From an uncultured Thiodictyon sp. (GTDB lineage Bacteria > Pseudomonadota > Gammaproteobacteria > Chromatiales > Chromatiaceae): a stretch of 53,632 nt of DNA. The notes beneath the pieces are model-generated. The model saw only the letters and a program-made list of their open reading frames with translations. It ran no database searches and was not told where the DNA came from. This document shows, one piece after another, positions 24,889 through 31,866 of the stretch. The stretch lies in NCBI GenBank assembly GCA_903837595.1, contig CAILVI010000359.1, forward strand, positions 1 through 53,632, read 5' to 3'. Position 1 is the first letter of the stretch. The number at the start of each line of letters is the position of its first letter. The position numbers and the translations under genes were made by a program.

Positions 24889-25827
24889 ATGAAACTGCGG
24901 CAATTGGTCTACCTCAACGAGGTCGTCCACCAAGACTGCAACATCTCGGCCGCGGCCAAGGCCCTCTACACCTCCCAGCCCGGCATCAGCCGCCAGCTCC
25001 AGGATCTGGGTGCGGAGCTGGGCTTGGAGATCTTCCAGCGCCAGGGCAAACGCCTGATCGGCTTGACCCAACCGGGCCTGGAGATCGCGGCGGTCGCGGC
25101 GCAGGTGATGGCGAATATCAAACACATCCGGAAGATCGCCGCTGCCCATGGCAGCGGGCAGTCCAGCCGACTCGTGGTGGTGGCAAGCCGCTATGCCGTG
25201 GCGACCCGCGTTCACGATGCCGTGGTGCGCTGCCGCACTGAATTGCCCGGACTCCACTTTCAGATTTCCGAAGAGGAGCCCGGCGCCGCCACCGCGATGC
25301 TGCGCTGCGGCGAGGCGGACCTGGGGGTCTTCGTCGAGTCAGCCACGCGGTACCCGGACCTGGCCTATTTCCCGCTGGAGGAGTGGCGACTGATCCTGGT
25401 CATCCCCCGGGACCATCCCATCGGCGCGCTGCCGCGGGTGACCCTCAAGGCGCTGGCCGGTTATCCCTGTTGCAGCTACAACCGCTCCGCGCGTACGCGC
25501 CAGGTGCTGGATGAGGCCTTCGCGTCAGCGAGGTTGGAGTCTCCCATCACCGTCTCGCTGGGCAGCAGCGCCGAGATCCTCAATTACGTGGCGACCGGGA
25601 TCGGCATCGGCCTGGTGGGCGAGGCCGCCTTCGACCCCGCGCACTATCCGGACCTGCGCCCCGTCGACCTCGGCCACCTGATCCGCCCCCTGACCACCAA
25701 CCTGGGGCTGCGCCACGCAGCACTCCAGTCGCAGGCCGTCCGCGCCTTCGTGCAGGTCATCGATCCGACGCTGTCACTCGATCGGCCGGAGCCTGCGCAA
25801 GGCAGCGCCGCGCCGCCGGTTTCGTGA
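24889..25827 (+). CDS. LysR-family regulator, CysB/Cbl type
   Basis: 312 residues. The N-terminal winged HTH is typical of CysB (MKLRQLVYLNEVVHQDCNIS, AAAKALYTSQPGISRQLQDLGAELGLEIFQR). The effector domain includes YNRSARTRQVLDEAF and the VATGIGIGLVGEAAFDP loop. CysB-type proteins activate sulfate assimilation and sulfonate genes with N-acetylserine or sulfate-ester ligands. No cys gene is adjacent, so the target is unknown. The C-terminal ~10 residues and the TGA lie at the boundary of the inverted-repeat element 25823-26004, which supplies the stop codon. Confidence 0.9.
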   Translation: MKLRQLVYLNEVVHQDCNISAAAKALYTSQPGISRQLQDLGAELGLEIFQRQGKRLIGLTQPGLEIAAVAAQVMANIKHIRKIAAAHGSGQSSRLVVVASRYAVATRVHDAVVRCRTELPGLHFQISEEEPGAATAMLRCGEADLGVFVESATRYPDLAYFPLEEWRLILVIPRDHPIGALPRVTLKALAGYPCCSYNRSARTRQVLDEAFASARLESPITVSLGSSAEILNYVATGIGIGLVGEAAFDPAHYPDLRPVDLGHLIRPLTTNLGLRHAALQSQAVRAFVQVIDPTLSLDRPEPAQGSAAPPVS

Positions 25828-26004
25828 CACCGCCCTAGAGACCGGGCAAGTATTCCGTAGGATGGGTAGAGCGCAGCGAAACCCATCGTTTGCGCGCGCC
25901 TAAGGCGTTGATTGCTGGGTTTCGCTGCGCTCTACCGAGCCTACAGGTCGCGCGCGCAAGGGACCGGCAGCGAATACTTGTCCAGTCTCTCTAGCGGTGT
26001 CACG
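25823..26004. repeat. 182-bp nested inverted-repeat element (MITE-like)
   Basis: The outer 32-33 bp inverted arms begin CGTGACACCGC and end CAAGTATTC on both sides, with a few mismatches. Inside lies a second palindrome: GTAGGATGGGTAGAGCGCAG facing CTGCGCTCTACCGAGCCTAC-type sequence, separated by GGCGCGCGCAAACG/CGCGCGCC-like sequence. The outer arm is the GTGACACCGC repeat seen as short hairpins elsewhere. It overlaps the cysB-like stop codon. Confidence 0.8.
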
Positions 26005-26241
26005 CCAATGTCGGGCACGGTGTGCCCCAAACGCTGCTGGAATCCAAGGCTGAAGCCTTGGACTCCGGCCCCCGGGGTGGCCGAGGGGCTATGCGATTTT
26101 GGCATAGAAGCCAGATCCCGAAGTAATTCTCCAAAACAGGTGAGTTTTACTATCGTCATCACCAAGAAACGACGGCCACCGCGCGCACCGCACAGCGACC
26201 GCACGCAGTCCGCCCCGATCGCCGGACCACAGGACACGCGC

Positions 26242-26826
26242 ATGAAGCCCAGCCACCGCCTCGCCGACGCCGGACGCCTTAGCGCCAGGACGTTGTTGGG
26301 CACCGCGCTCTGGGTACTGCTCACCGCAACGGCCGCGGCCGCCACCAAAGCCCAGACCCCGCCCACCCAGGCGACCAAGCCGGCACCCCAGGGGCAGGCA
26401 GGCAAGCCCGGCGCAGCGGCCCCAGCGGCGGAGTGCGCCAAGCCGGCGCGGCCCCAGGCGCGGCTGCTCGACGACGGCCTCATCGACCAGGGCGTGCTGG
26501 AAGGCACCGACCTGATGGAACAGGGGCTGGAGATCGGCGGCCTGACCACCGACCAGATGGTCACCAAGTTCGGCCACGACCTCTTCGACGCCTTCATCCT
26601 CTACTGGCGGCCGCCGCAAGGGGTGAACCACAACCTCTTCTTCAGCGAACTGCCCGATGCGCAGCGCGGCAGCGTCGCCACCATCCGCTTGAACGACCAG
26701 GTGATCTTCGAGGGGCTGCTGGTCCCGCGCGACGAGGTCATCCAGGAGCTCGGCAAGGGGCTGGCCCGGGACATCCGCAACCTGCTGCTCAGCAACGCCC
26801 GGCTGGAGGAGGAGGAATATTACTGA
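26242..26826 (+). CDS. csgE: Curli secretion specificity factor CsgE
   Basis: 194 residues from ATG 26242, which gives a signal peptide (TLLGTALWVLLTATAAAA). An Ala/Pro/Gln-rich linker follows. The CsgE domain (about 85-194) is clear: IGGLTTDQMVTKFGHDLFDAFILYW, FFSELPDAQRGSVATIRLND and VIFEGLLVPRDEVI. CsgE caps the CsgG nonamer in the periplasm and directs curli subunits to it. In this locus csgF is absent and csgG is cut by a repeat (27020-27340), so export should be impaired. The linker is longer than in enterobacterial CsgE. Confidence 0.87.
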   Translation: MKPSHRLADAGRLSARTLLGTALWVLLTATAAAATKAQTPPTQATKPAPQGQAGKPGAAAPAAECAKPARPQARLLDDGLIDQGVLEGTDLMEQGLEIGGLTTDQMVTKFGHDLFDAFILYWRPPQGVNHNLFFSELPDAQRGSVATIRLNDQVIFEGLLVPRDEVIQELGKGLARDIRNLLLSNARLEEEEYY

Positions 26827-26921
26827 TTTCGCAGCGCGCCCCAAAGACGGGAGTATCTGGGCATCGGTGGCCACACTGAATTCCAGCGCGACACCGTGAC
26901 GGTGTCACTGCGCGCCGTCTC

Positions 26922-27055
26922 GGTAACGGCCATGGCGCCCGCGCCACCCCGAACGATGAAAGTGGCGGGCGCCTTGGCCGTTCCCCCTCCCCGGCCCTCC
27001 CCCACAAGGGGGGGGAGAAGTGGAGCGCGCTCCCGGCGCGACTTTCACGGTAAAG
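26922..27055 (-). repeat. R1 stem-loop element, copy C, inside the curli locus
   Basis: Inverted copy of R1, running from the AACGGCCATGGCGCCCGC arm to the ACTTTCACGGTAA end; it aligns along its whole length with 30614-30744. It occupies nearly all of the space between csgE and the remaining csgG codons. A GACACCGTGACGGTGTC hairpin abuts its outer end (26889-26905). Confidence 0.85.
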
Positions 27056-27340
27056 GACGGCCGGGTGCTCAAGTCAGTGGAGACGCGCAAGACCATCCTG
27101 TCCTACAAGGTGGACGCCAGCGTGTTCAAGTTCGTCGGGCTCAAGGACCTGCTGGAGGGGGAGTCCGGCTTCAGCTCCAACGAGCCGCCGCAGATGGCGG
27201 CGAAGGAGGCGATCGAGGGTGCCGTCTACAGCCTGGCGCTGGAGGGGGCGGCGGACAGACTCTGGTCGTTTAAGGACCCGGAGCCGGGCAAGCGCCTGAT
27301 CCGCAAATACGAGGAAGAAAAGCAGGTCCAGCCGGGGGTG
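27020..27340 (+). pseudogene. csgG: csgG, C-terminal third only (5' end replaced by R1)
   Basis: From about base 27056 the frame codes DGRVLKSVETRKTILSYKVD, ASVFKFVGLKDLLEGESGFS, SNEPPQMAAKEAIEGAVYSL and DRLWSFKD. These match the last ~90 residues of CsgG (GEVLSSVNTSKTILSYEV...LLEGEVGYTSNEP...AIETGV...GLWDL). The ~190 preceding residues, with the lipobox and most of the beta-barrel, are missing. The first ~12 codons after a GTG at 27020 are R1 sequence. After the family's natural end the frame stays open to 27904, with no stop where csgG should end. It cannot make a working pore. Confidence 0.85.
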
Positions 27341-27398
27341 CGCGGCACGAGCGCTGGGACTGACCCTGCTGGCAGCGGGACTCTGCCCGGGCGGGTCC

Positions 27399-27851
27399 TT
27401 GGCCGGACCGCCAGCGGACAACAGTGTCAGTTTGGACGGCCTGAGGTGCCGCTATGCAACCCGGGCGCACTGGCTGGCGGACCAGGCCGAGCCCCCCGGC
27501 GGCCCCCGGCGGCTGGCCTTGGACGTCATCTGCGAGACCGCGAGCGGACGCGACGCGCGCACCGCCGCGCTTGCGGCACTCACGCTGCTGGATGCGGCGG
27601 GCCAGTCCTACCCGGGGGCAACCCAAGCGGCGTCCCCGGAGCCGGCCGGCGCCGCGTCCAAGCCGGCGCTGCCACAGGCGGACCGCGCGCCAGGGCTCCG
27701 CTCGCGAATCACTGCACCGCCGCCGGGGGAGGCCATGCGCGTGCGCACCCTCTTCACCGTGCCGGCCGTTCTGCCCGCCGGCCCCTGGCAGTTGCAACTG
27801 ACCGCGCCGGACCGGACCATCCGGTTGCCGCTGGAACTGCCGCCCGAATGA
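27399..27851 (+). CDS. Curli-locus periplasmic protein of unknown function
   Basis: 150 residues from TTG 27399, but the same frame is open upstream from 27300 and encodes a convincing signal peptide (ARALGLTLLAAGLCPGGSLAG) with no ATG, GTG or TTG before it. A GTG at 27338 is one base out of frame, so a single extra base near 27341-27350 would explain the loss of the start. The mature part has paired Cys (LRCRYATR, DVICETAS) and a final beta-rich segment (RVRTLFTVPAVLPAGPWQLQLTAPDRTIRLPLELP), Ig-like in character. I do not recognise the family. The gene may itself be damaged. Confidence 0.55.
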   Translation: MAGPPADNSVSLDGLRCRYATRAHWLADQAEPPGGPRRLALDVICETASGRDARTAALAALTLLDAAGQSYPGATQAASPEPAGAASKPALPQADRAPGLRSRITAPPPGEAMRVRTLFTVPAVLPAGPWQLQLTAPDRTIRLPLELPPE

Positions 27852-27884
27852 GCGCAACCGCAAGAGCAACCGCGGACAGACCGC

Positions 27885-28595
27885 TCAAGGCGGCGATGAA
27901 TTGATCGGCGGTGCGGCCGCCAGCACCCCCTCACGATCGGTACGCGGCATGGCGCCCGAACACGGCGTTACCCCGCCCAAGGTGACCGCATAGCGCACCA
28001 GTTCAGCTTGGGACTGGAGGCCGAGCTTGGCCATCATGCGCCGGCGATAGGTATCGACCGTCTTGACCGCCACGCCCAGCTGTTCCGCGATCTGACTGCC
28101 GCGTTGCCCGGCCGCCAGACAGACCAACACCTCCCGCTCGCGCCGCGAGAACAGGGTGCGCCCCGGCCGGATGGGGGTCGGGGTCGGGGTCGGGGTCGGC
28201 GAGCCCGACGGCGTCGGCAGCCAGGTCCCGCCCGCATAGACCTGGCGCACGGCCTCAACCAGGGTAGTCAGCGGTTCACTCTTGAGCACATAGCCCTTGG
28301 CCCCCGCCTCCACCATCTGCTTGACGAAGCACTCCTCACCCAGGGCCGACAGGGCAAGCACCCGACACCTCGGCGCCAACTTGCGCATGCGCATCGCGGC
28401 CTCAATGCCGTTCAGATCCGGCATCCGCACGTCCAGGATCAGGACATCCGGGCGCAACGCCTCAACCTGCGCCAGTGCCTCGCGGCCATCCGCCGCCACC
28501 CCAACCACCTCCACACCGGGGGCCGTGTCGAGCATCCCGGCGAGGGCCTCACGCACCATCATGTGATCGTCCGCCAGCACCACCCGTATGGTCAT
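27885..28595 (-). CDS. NarL/LuxR-type response regulator
   Basis: 236 residues from ATG 28595, which sits 9 nt after GAGGAGG; the longer frame upstream is not conserved. The receiver (about 1-120) has ADDH, the phospho-acceptor Asp in LILDVRMPDLNG, and the Lys of GYVLKSEPLTT. The LuxR HTH (about 155-215) has SRREREVLVCLAAGQRGSQI and VKTVDTYRRRMMAKLGLQSQAEL-type helices. Between them is a linker with five Thr-Pro dipeptides encoded by GGGGTC hexamer repeats (about 28173-28200). It is paired with the kinase upstream at 28654. Position next to the curli genes suggests it once controlled them. Confidence 0.92.
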   Translation of the reverse strand: MTIRVVLADDHMMVREALAGMLDTAPGVEVVGVAADGREALAQVEALRPDVLILDVRMPDLNGIEAAMRMRKLAPRCRVLALSALGEECFVKQMVEAGAKGYVLKSEPLTTLVEAVRQVYAGGTWLPTPSGSPTPTPTPTPIRPGRTLFSRREREVLVCLAAGQRGSQIAEQLGVAVKTVDTYRRRMMAKLGLQSQAELVRYAVTLGGVTPCSGAMPRTDREGVLAAAPPINSSPP

Positions 28596-28653
28596 CTGTC
28601 CCATCCTCCTCACCGTCACTGGTACTAAGAAGAGCCTATGCGCGCATTCGCGT

Positions 28654-29481
28654 TTATCTGCAGACACCGTCATTTTGATGGGTGGCGACGGCCTCCCACG
28701 CCAGGGGGACCCACAGGCTCGCCTGGGTCCCACCGCCCTCCCGCGCGTCCAGGTTCAACTGGCCGCCGATCAATTCGATGCGCAGTCGCAGGCTGAAGAG
28801 CCCGAAGCCGTCACCCGCCAAACCCTGGCAGGGCCGCAGCGCCCGCCCCGGAGCGATCCCGATCCCATCGTCGCTCACCACCAAATGCGCGGCCTGTGGC
28901 TCGCCCCGCACCAGCACCTCGGCCTGGTTGGCCTGCGCGTGCTTGCAAACGTTGGTCATGAGTTCCCGGGCGGCCTGGAACAGTGTCACCTTCATATCAT
29001 CGGGGACCAGCGGCAACTCACCCTCCAGGCGACAATCGAAGCGTACCGGCCAGCGTCGGTTGAAGTCACCCGCCAACCATTGGATGGCCGGGGCCAACCC
29101 GGCCTGATAGAGAATCGGCGGGCTCAGTTCGAACACCAGGGTCCGCAACTGGCCCAGTGAGAGGTCAAGCAACTCGCGCAACTGCTCCAGCCGCTCCGGC
29201 TTGGCCAGCCACGACCCCGCCGCCCCCTCGGCCCCCGATCCAAGGAGCATCCGCGCCAAGGCCAACTGCTGGATGGTGCTATCGTGGAGCCGATCGGCCA
29301 GACACCGGCGCTCGCGCTCCTGCGCCAGACTGAGCTCGGCGGCCATTTCGCGCATCCGTTGGTGGGCCAGGCGCAGACTCTCGGTACGGGCCTCCAGGCT
29401 CGCTTGGAGACAGACCAACCGGGCGCCGACCGAATCATCATCGATGCACGGCAATCGGGACGAAGCAGGATCGCAATTCAC
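28654..29481 (-). CDS. HisKA_3 (NarX/DegS-type) sensor histidine kinase, soluble
   Basis: 275 residues from GTG 29481, 10 nt after AAGGAG. The frame upstream of that point is open but not kinase-like. A coiled coil (LQASLEARTESLRLAHQRMREMAAELSLAQERERR) leads to the phospho-acceptor LADRLHDSTIQQLALAR. The HATPase part has ELMTNVCKHAQA (N box), SDDGIGIAPG (G1) and GFGLFSLRLRIELIGG. No membrane segment or sensor domain is present, so the input is cytoplasmic or through a partner. It is 58 bp upstream of its response regulator, same strand. Confidence 0.9.
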   Translation of the reverse strand: MNCDPASSRLPCIDDDSVGARLVCLQASLEARTESLRLAHQRMREMAAELSLAQERERRCLADRLHDSTIQQLALARMLLGSGAEGAAGSWLAKPERLEQLRELLDLSLGQLRTLVFELSPPILYQAGLAPAIQWLAGDFNRRWPVRFDCRLEGELPLVPDDMKVTLFQAARELMTNVCKHAQANQAEVLVRGEPQAAHLVVSDDGIGIAPGRALRPCQGLAGDGFGLFSLRLRIELIGGQLNLDAREGGGTQASLWVPLAWEAVATHQNDGVCR

Positions 29482-29743
29482 GAAGCGACATCTCCTTAAA
29501 CGAACCCGGGAACCGGGAATCAAGTTGGCCGCGAAAGTCGGCAAGGGCCTGGTCGCAGTGCACCGCAAAGTGTCCCGGCGGCGCTCCTTGCCATGACGCA
29601 TATTAAACCGCCTGCGTGTCAGGCCGTCACCTACTTTGTCAAGGGGCACGACCCGACGCCCGCAACCGGGGTCGGCCTATTGCTTTTCCGACCGGCCGCG
29701 GCCACTTGGGAAGCACCTGTTCGCCCCCTACCCCGCGCACCCC

Positions 29744-30565
29744 ATGCCCGAGACGCTCCTGATCGATAACGGCTCCTCCCGCCCGGAGTCCACCTTGGCC
29801 CTGCGCGCCTTGGCCCGGTCACTCGGGGACCTGAGCGGCCGACTGGTGCACCCGGTCTCGCTCCTGCATGCCGATCGGATTGCCGCCCACACCGTGGGCG
29901 GGCAACCGGCAGATACGCTCGAACCCTGGTTGCGCCGAGCCCTGGCCGCGGGCCGCCGCGACTTCTTGCTGGTCCCCCTCTGGTTTGGACCCAGCCGCGC
30001 ACTGACCGAATTCATCCCCACGCTGGCGTTGGAACTGAAGCGCGACTATGGCCCCCTGCGGCTGCGCTGCGCCCGCGAACTCTGCCCGCTGCCGGGTGGC
30101 GAACTGCGCCTGGTGGACATCCTGTTCGACCACCTTCGGGCGACCGCCGCGGCTCAGGGCTGCCCCCTGCGGCGCCTGATCCTGGTGGACCATGGCTCAC
30201 CGCGACCGGAGGTCACCGCGGTGCGCAACTGGCTGGCCGCGAAATTACGCGACCGACTCGGCCCTGACATGCAGCTGTACGAGGCCGCGATGGAGCGTCG
30301 AGCCGGTGTTGACTATGACTTCAATGGCGAGCGGCTGGAGGGCGTCCTGCAGCACCTCGCCGCCGCAGACCCGACGAGCCCCGTGATCCTCCCCCTGCTC
30401 TTCCTCTCCCCCGGCCACCACGCCGGACCGGGCGGCGACCTCGCGGCCATCTGCGGCCGCGTGCAATCCGCGGTCCCCGGCTTCCGGGTCTACCCGACGC
30501 AGGTGGTGGGCACCCACCCGGCGCTCATCGAGATCCTGGCGGAGCGGATGGCGCGGCGGCCTTGA
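29744..30565 (+). CDS. CbiX/SirB-type chelatase-like protein
   Basis: 273 residues from ATG 29744. It has two tandem CbiX half-domains: TLLIDNGSSRPEST, then FLLVPLWFGPSRAL in the first, and RLILVDHGSPRPEVTAVRN, ILPLLFLSPGHHAGPGGDL in the second. Class II chelatases insert cobalt, iron or nickel into sirohydrochlorin-type rings. In the first half the usual catalytic His of DHGS is replaced by Asn (DNGS), while the second half keeps DHGS and the SPGHH pair. The second half is therefore the likely catalytic one. No other cobalamin genes are nearby. Confidence 0.85.
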   Translation: MPETLLIDNGSSRPESTLALRALARSLGDLSGRLVHPVSLLHADRIAAHTVGGQPADTLEPWLRRALAAGRRDFLLVPLWFGPSRALTEFIPTLALELKRDYGPLRLRCARELCPLPGGELRLVDILFDHLRATAAAQGCPLRRLILVDHGSPRPEVTAVRNWLAAKLRDRLGPDMQLYEAAMERRAGVDYDFNGERLEGVLQHLAAADPTSPVILPLLFLSPGHHAGPGGDLAAICGRVQSAVPGFRVYPTQVVGTHPALIEILAERMARRP

Positions 30566-30613
30566 TCATCATCCCGGCCAGCGGCGATCCATCCGCAACC
30601 GGAGGTCGAGACT

Positions 30614-30744
30614 TACCGTGAAAGTCGCGCCGGGAGTACGCTCCAATTCTCCCTCCCCTATTGGGGGAGGGCGGGGTGGGGGAACGGCCAAGGCGCCCGC
30701 CACTTTCATCTTGCGGGGTCGTGCGGGCGCCATGGCCGTTAGCC
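30614..30744 (+). repeat. R1 stem-loop element, copy B, at the break of the DUF4338 gene
   Basis: Full-length copy from ACCGTGAAAGTCGCGCCGGG to GCCATGGCCGTTA. It aligns with copy C (26922-27055, inverted) and copy A (1-108). Its right end joins directly to the truncated DUF4338 reading frame at about 30745. Confidence 0.85.
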
Positions 30745-31008
30745 GGTAGCCGAAGGCACCTTTATAGCCCAAGGGATGCCAACGCGCGACAACCGTATTC
30801 CACTGCGCCACCGCCACAGCGTGGGCGCGCACCGGCTCGAGGGGCACCGGGCGAGCGCAGCCAAGCGGCCGTGAATCGGCGCCGGCGCATCCACCACCGG
30901 CGCCGCGGGTGCCGGGCGGGGACGCCGCGCGACCTGCAACGGGGGCAGCGCCACCAACCCGGCGGTCTCCAGGCCGCCGACGCGTACAGGTGGTTCATTC
31001 GCGTGCAC
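30742..31008 (-). pseudogene. DUF4338 (DruA-like) gene, truncated by R1
   Basis: The minus strand from ATG 31008 reads VGGLETAGLVALPPLQVARR, then GRLAALA. After a 1-nt frameshift it continues as PVPLEPVRAHAVAVAQWNTV and VARWHPLGYKGAFGYRL. This matches the N-terminal part of DUF4338 proteins (…GLI-LPP…WN-L-ARYHPLG…G-QLRYL), a family that includes the Druantia defence protein DruA and transposon-associated members. Translation then runs into R1 and the remaining ~200 residues are gone. Confidence 0.65.
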
Positions 31009-31017
31009 GGGCTGCGC

Positions 31018-31506
31018 TCAGCGCCGCAGCGGCGCGACCTCCCGGGTCTTCAGGTCGAGGGTGAATCGCTCGCCACGCTCGTTGCGCAAGGTCAGGACGT
31101 TGCCCAGCCAATCGAGTTGCATGTCCGTGATGAACACATCCTGCTTGTCCGACTCCATCGCCGCGTCATAGCGGATGTCGTAGACCTTGCGCAGCCACAA
31201 CTCCTCGCCGGTCGCTTCGCGCGTCGCCAGGATGTAACCGCCGTTCTGGCCGAGCCCCCGCTCCTTACCCCAGCGCAGTTCGCGGTAACGAATGCCACCG
31301 TGGATCACCGAGCGAGGCTCCCCGGTATCGACAAAGCGTTTCTTGGCGATCCGCCCCGGCGACGCGTCCTGAGACTGAGGATCGGACGCTGTCTGCGCAG
31401 GAAGGGGATAGACCCACGCGAATAACGGCGCCGTCAGCAGCAGCGGCGCCAACCAGTACCGGCATGGACCCTTACCGCCGCGGTACCGGGTGTGCCGGCA
31501 GTTCAC
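31018..31506 (-). CDS. Secreted paralogue of the 31503-31832 protein
   Basis: 162 residues, GTG start overlapping the stop of the upstream gene (GTGA). A signal peptide is likely (CRYWLAPLLLTAPLFAWVYPLPAQTA). From about residue 68 it is homologous to its neighbour: RYRELRWGKERGLGQNGGYI, ATGEELWLRKVYDIRYD, SDKQDVFITDMQLDW, and NERGERFTLDLKTREVA. I do not recognise the family. The motif set (WGKERG-GQNGGYI, KQDVFIT, NERGERF) looks diagnostic. One copy is exported and one is not. Confidence 0.7.
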   Translation of the reverse strand: MNCRHTRYRGGKGPCRYWLAPLLLTAPLFAWVYPLPAQTASDPQSQDASPGRIAKKRFVDTGEPRSVIHGGIRYRELRWGKERGLGQNGGYILATREATGEELWLRKVYDIRYDAAMESDKQDVFITDMQLDWLGNVLTLRNERGERFTLDLKTREVAPLRR

Positions 31507-31832
31507 TGCTTGAGGATCTCGCGCGTCGCGAGATCGATCAGGAACCGCTCCCCACGCTCGTTGTCGACCCGTAGACGGGGGTCGAACCAGCCGATGGACA
31601 AGCGGGTGATGAAGACGTCCTGCTTGTCGCCCTCCCGATCGTCGTCGTAGCGCACATCATAGACTTTGAGATGCCAGAGCTCGGCACCGGTCTGTTCGTC
31701 GACCGCGACGATGTAACCCCCGTTCTGCCCGAACCCCCGCTCCTTGCCCCAGTGCAGGGCCTCGTAGCGGACACCCCCTTTGCGGACCGGATTAACCGCG
31801 GCCGGCGCCTCGCGCTTTTTCTGGATTGCCAT
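31503..31832 (-). CDS. Small protein, cytoplasmic paralogue of 31018-31506
   Basis: 109 residues from ATG 31832, preceded by GGGAGG; a longer frame to 31901 has no such site. It has the same core as its neighbour: RYEALHWGKERGFGQNGGYI, GAELWHLKVYDVRYDDDREG, DKQDVFITRLSIGW, NERGERFLIDLATREIL. No signal peptide. It lies 34 bp after the M35-like peptidase gene, so the three probably form one transcript. The function is unknown; an inhibitor or immunity role for the peptidase is possible but only inferred from the arrangement. Confidence 0.7.
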   Translation of the reverse strand: MAIQKKREAPAAVNPVRKGGVRYEALHWGKERGFGQNGGYIVAVDEQTGAELWHLKVYDVRYDDDREGDKQDVFITRLSIGWFDPRLRVDNERGERFLIDLATREILKQ

Positions 31833-31866
31833 CACTGCCTCCCGTTTGATAGTGAGCCCCGGACCT

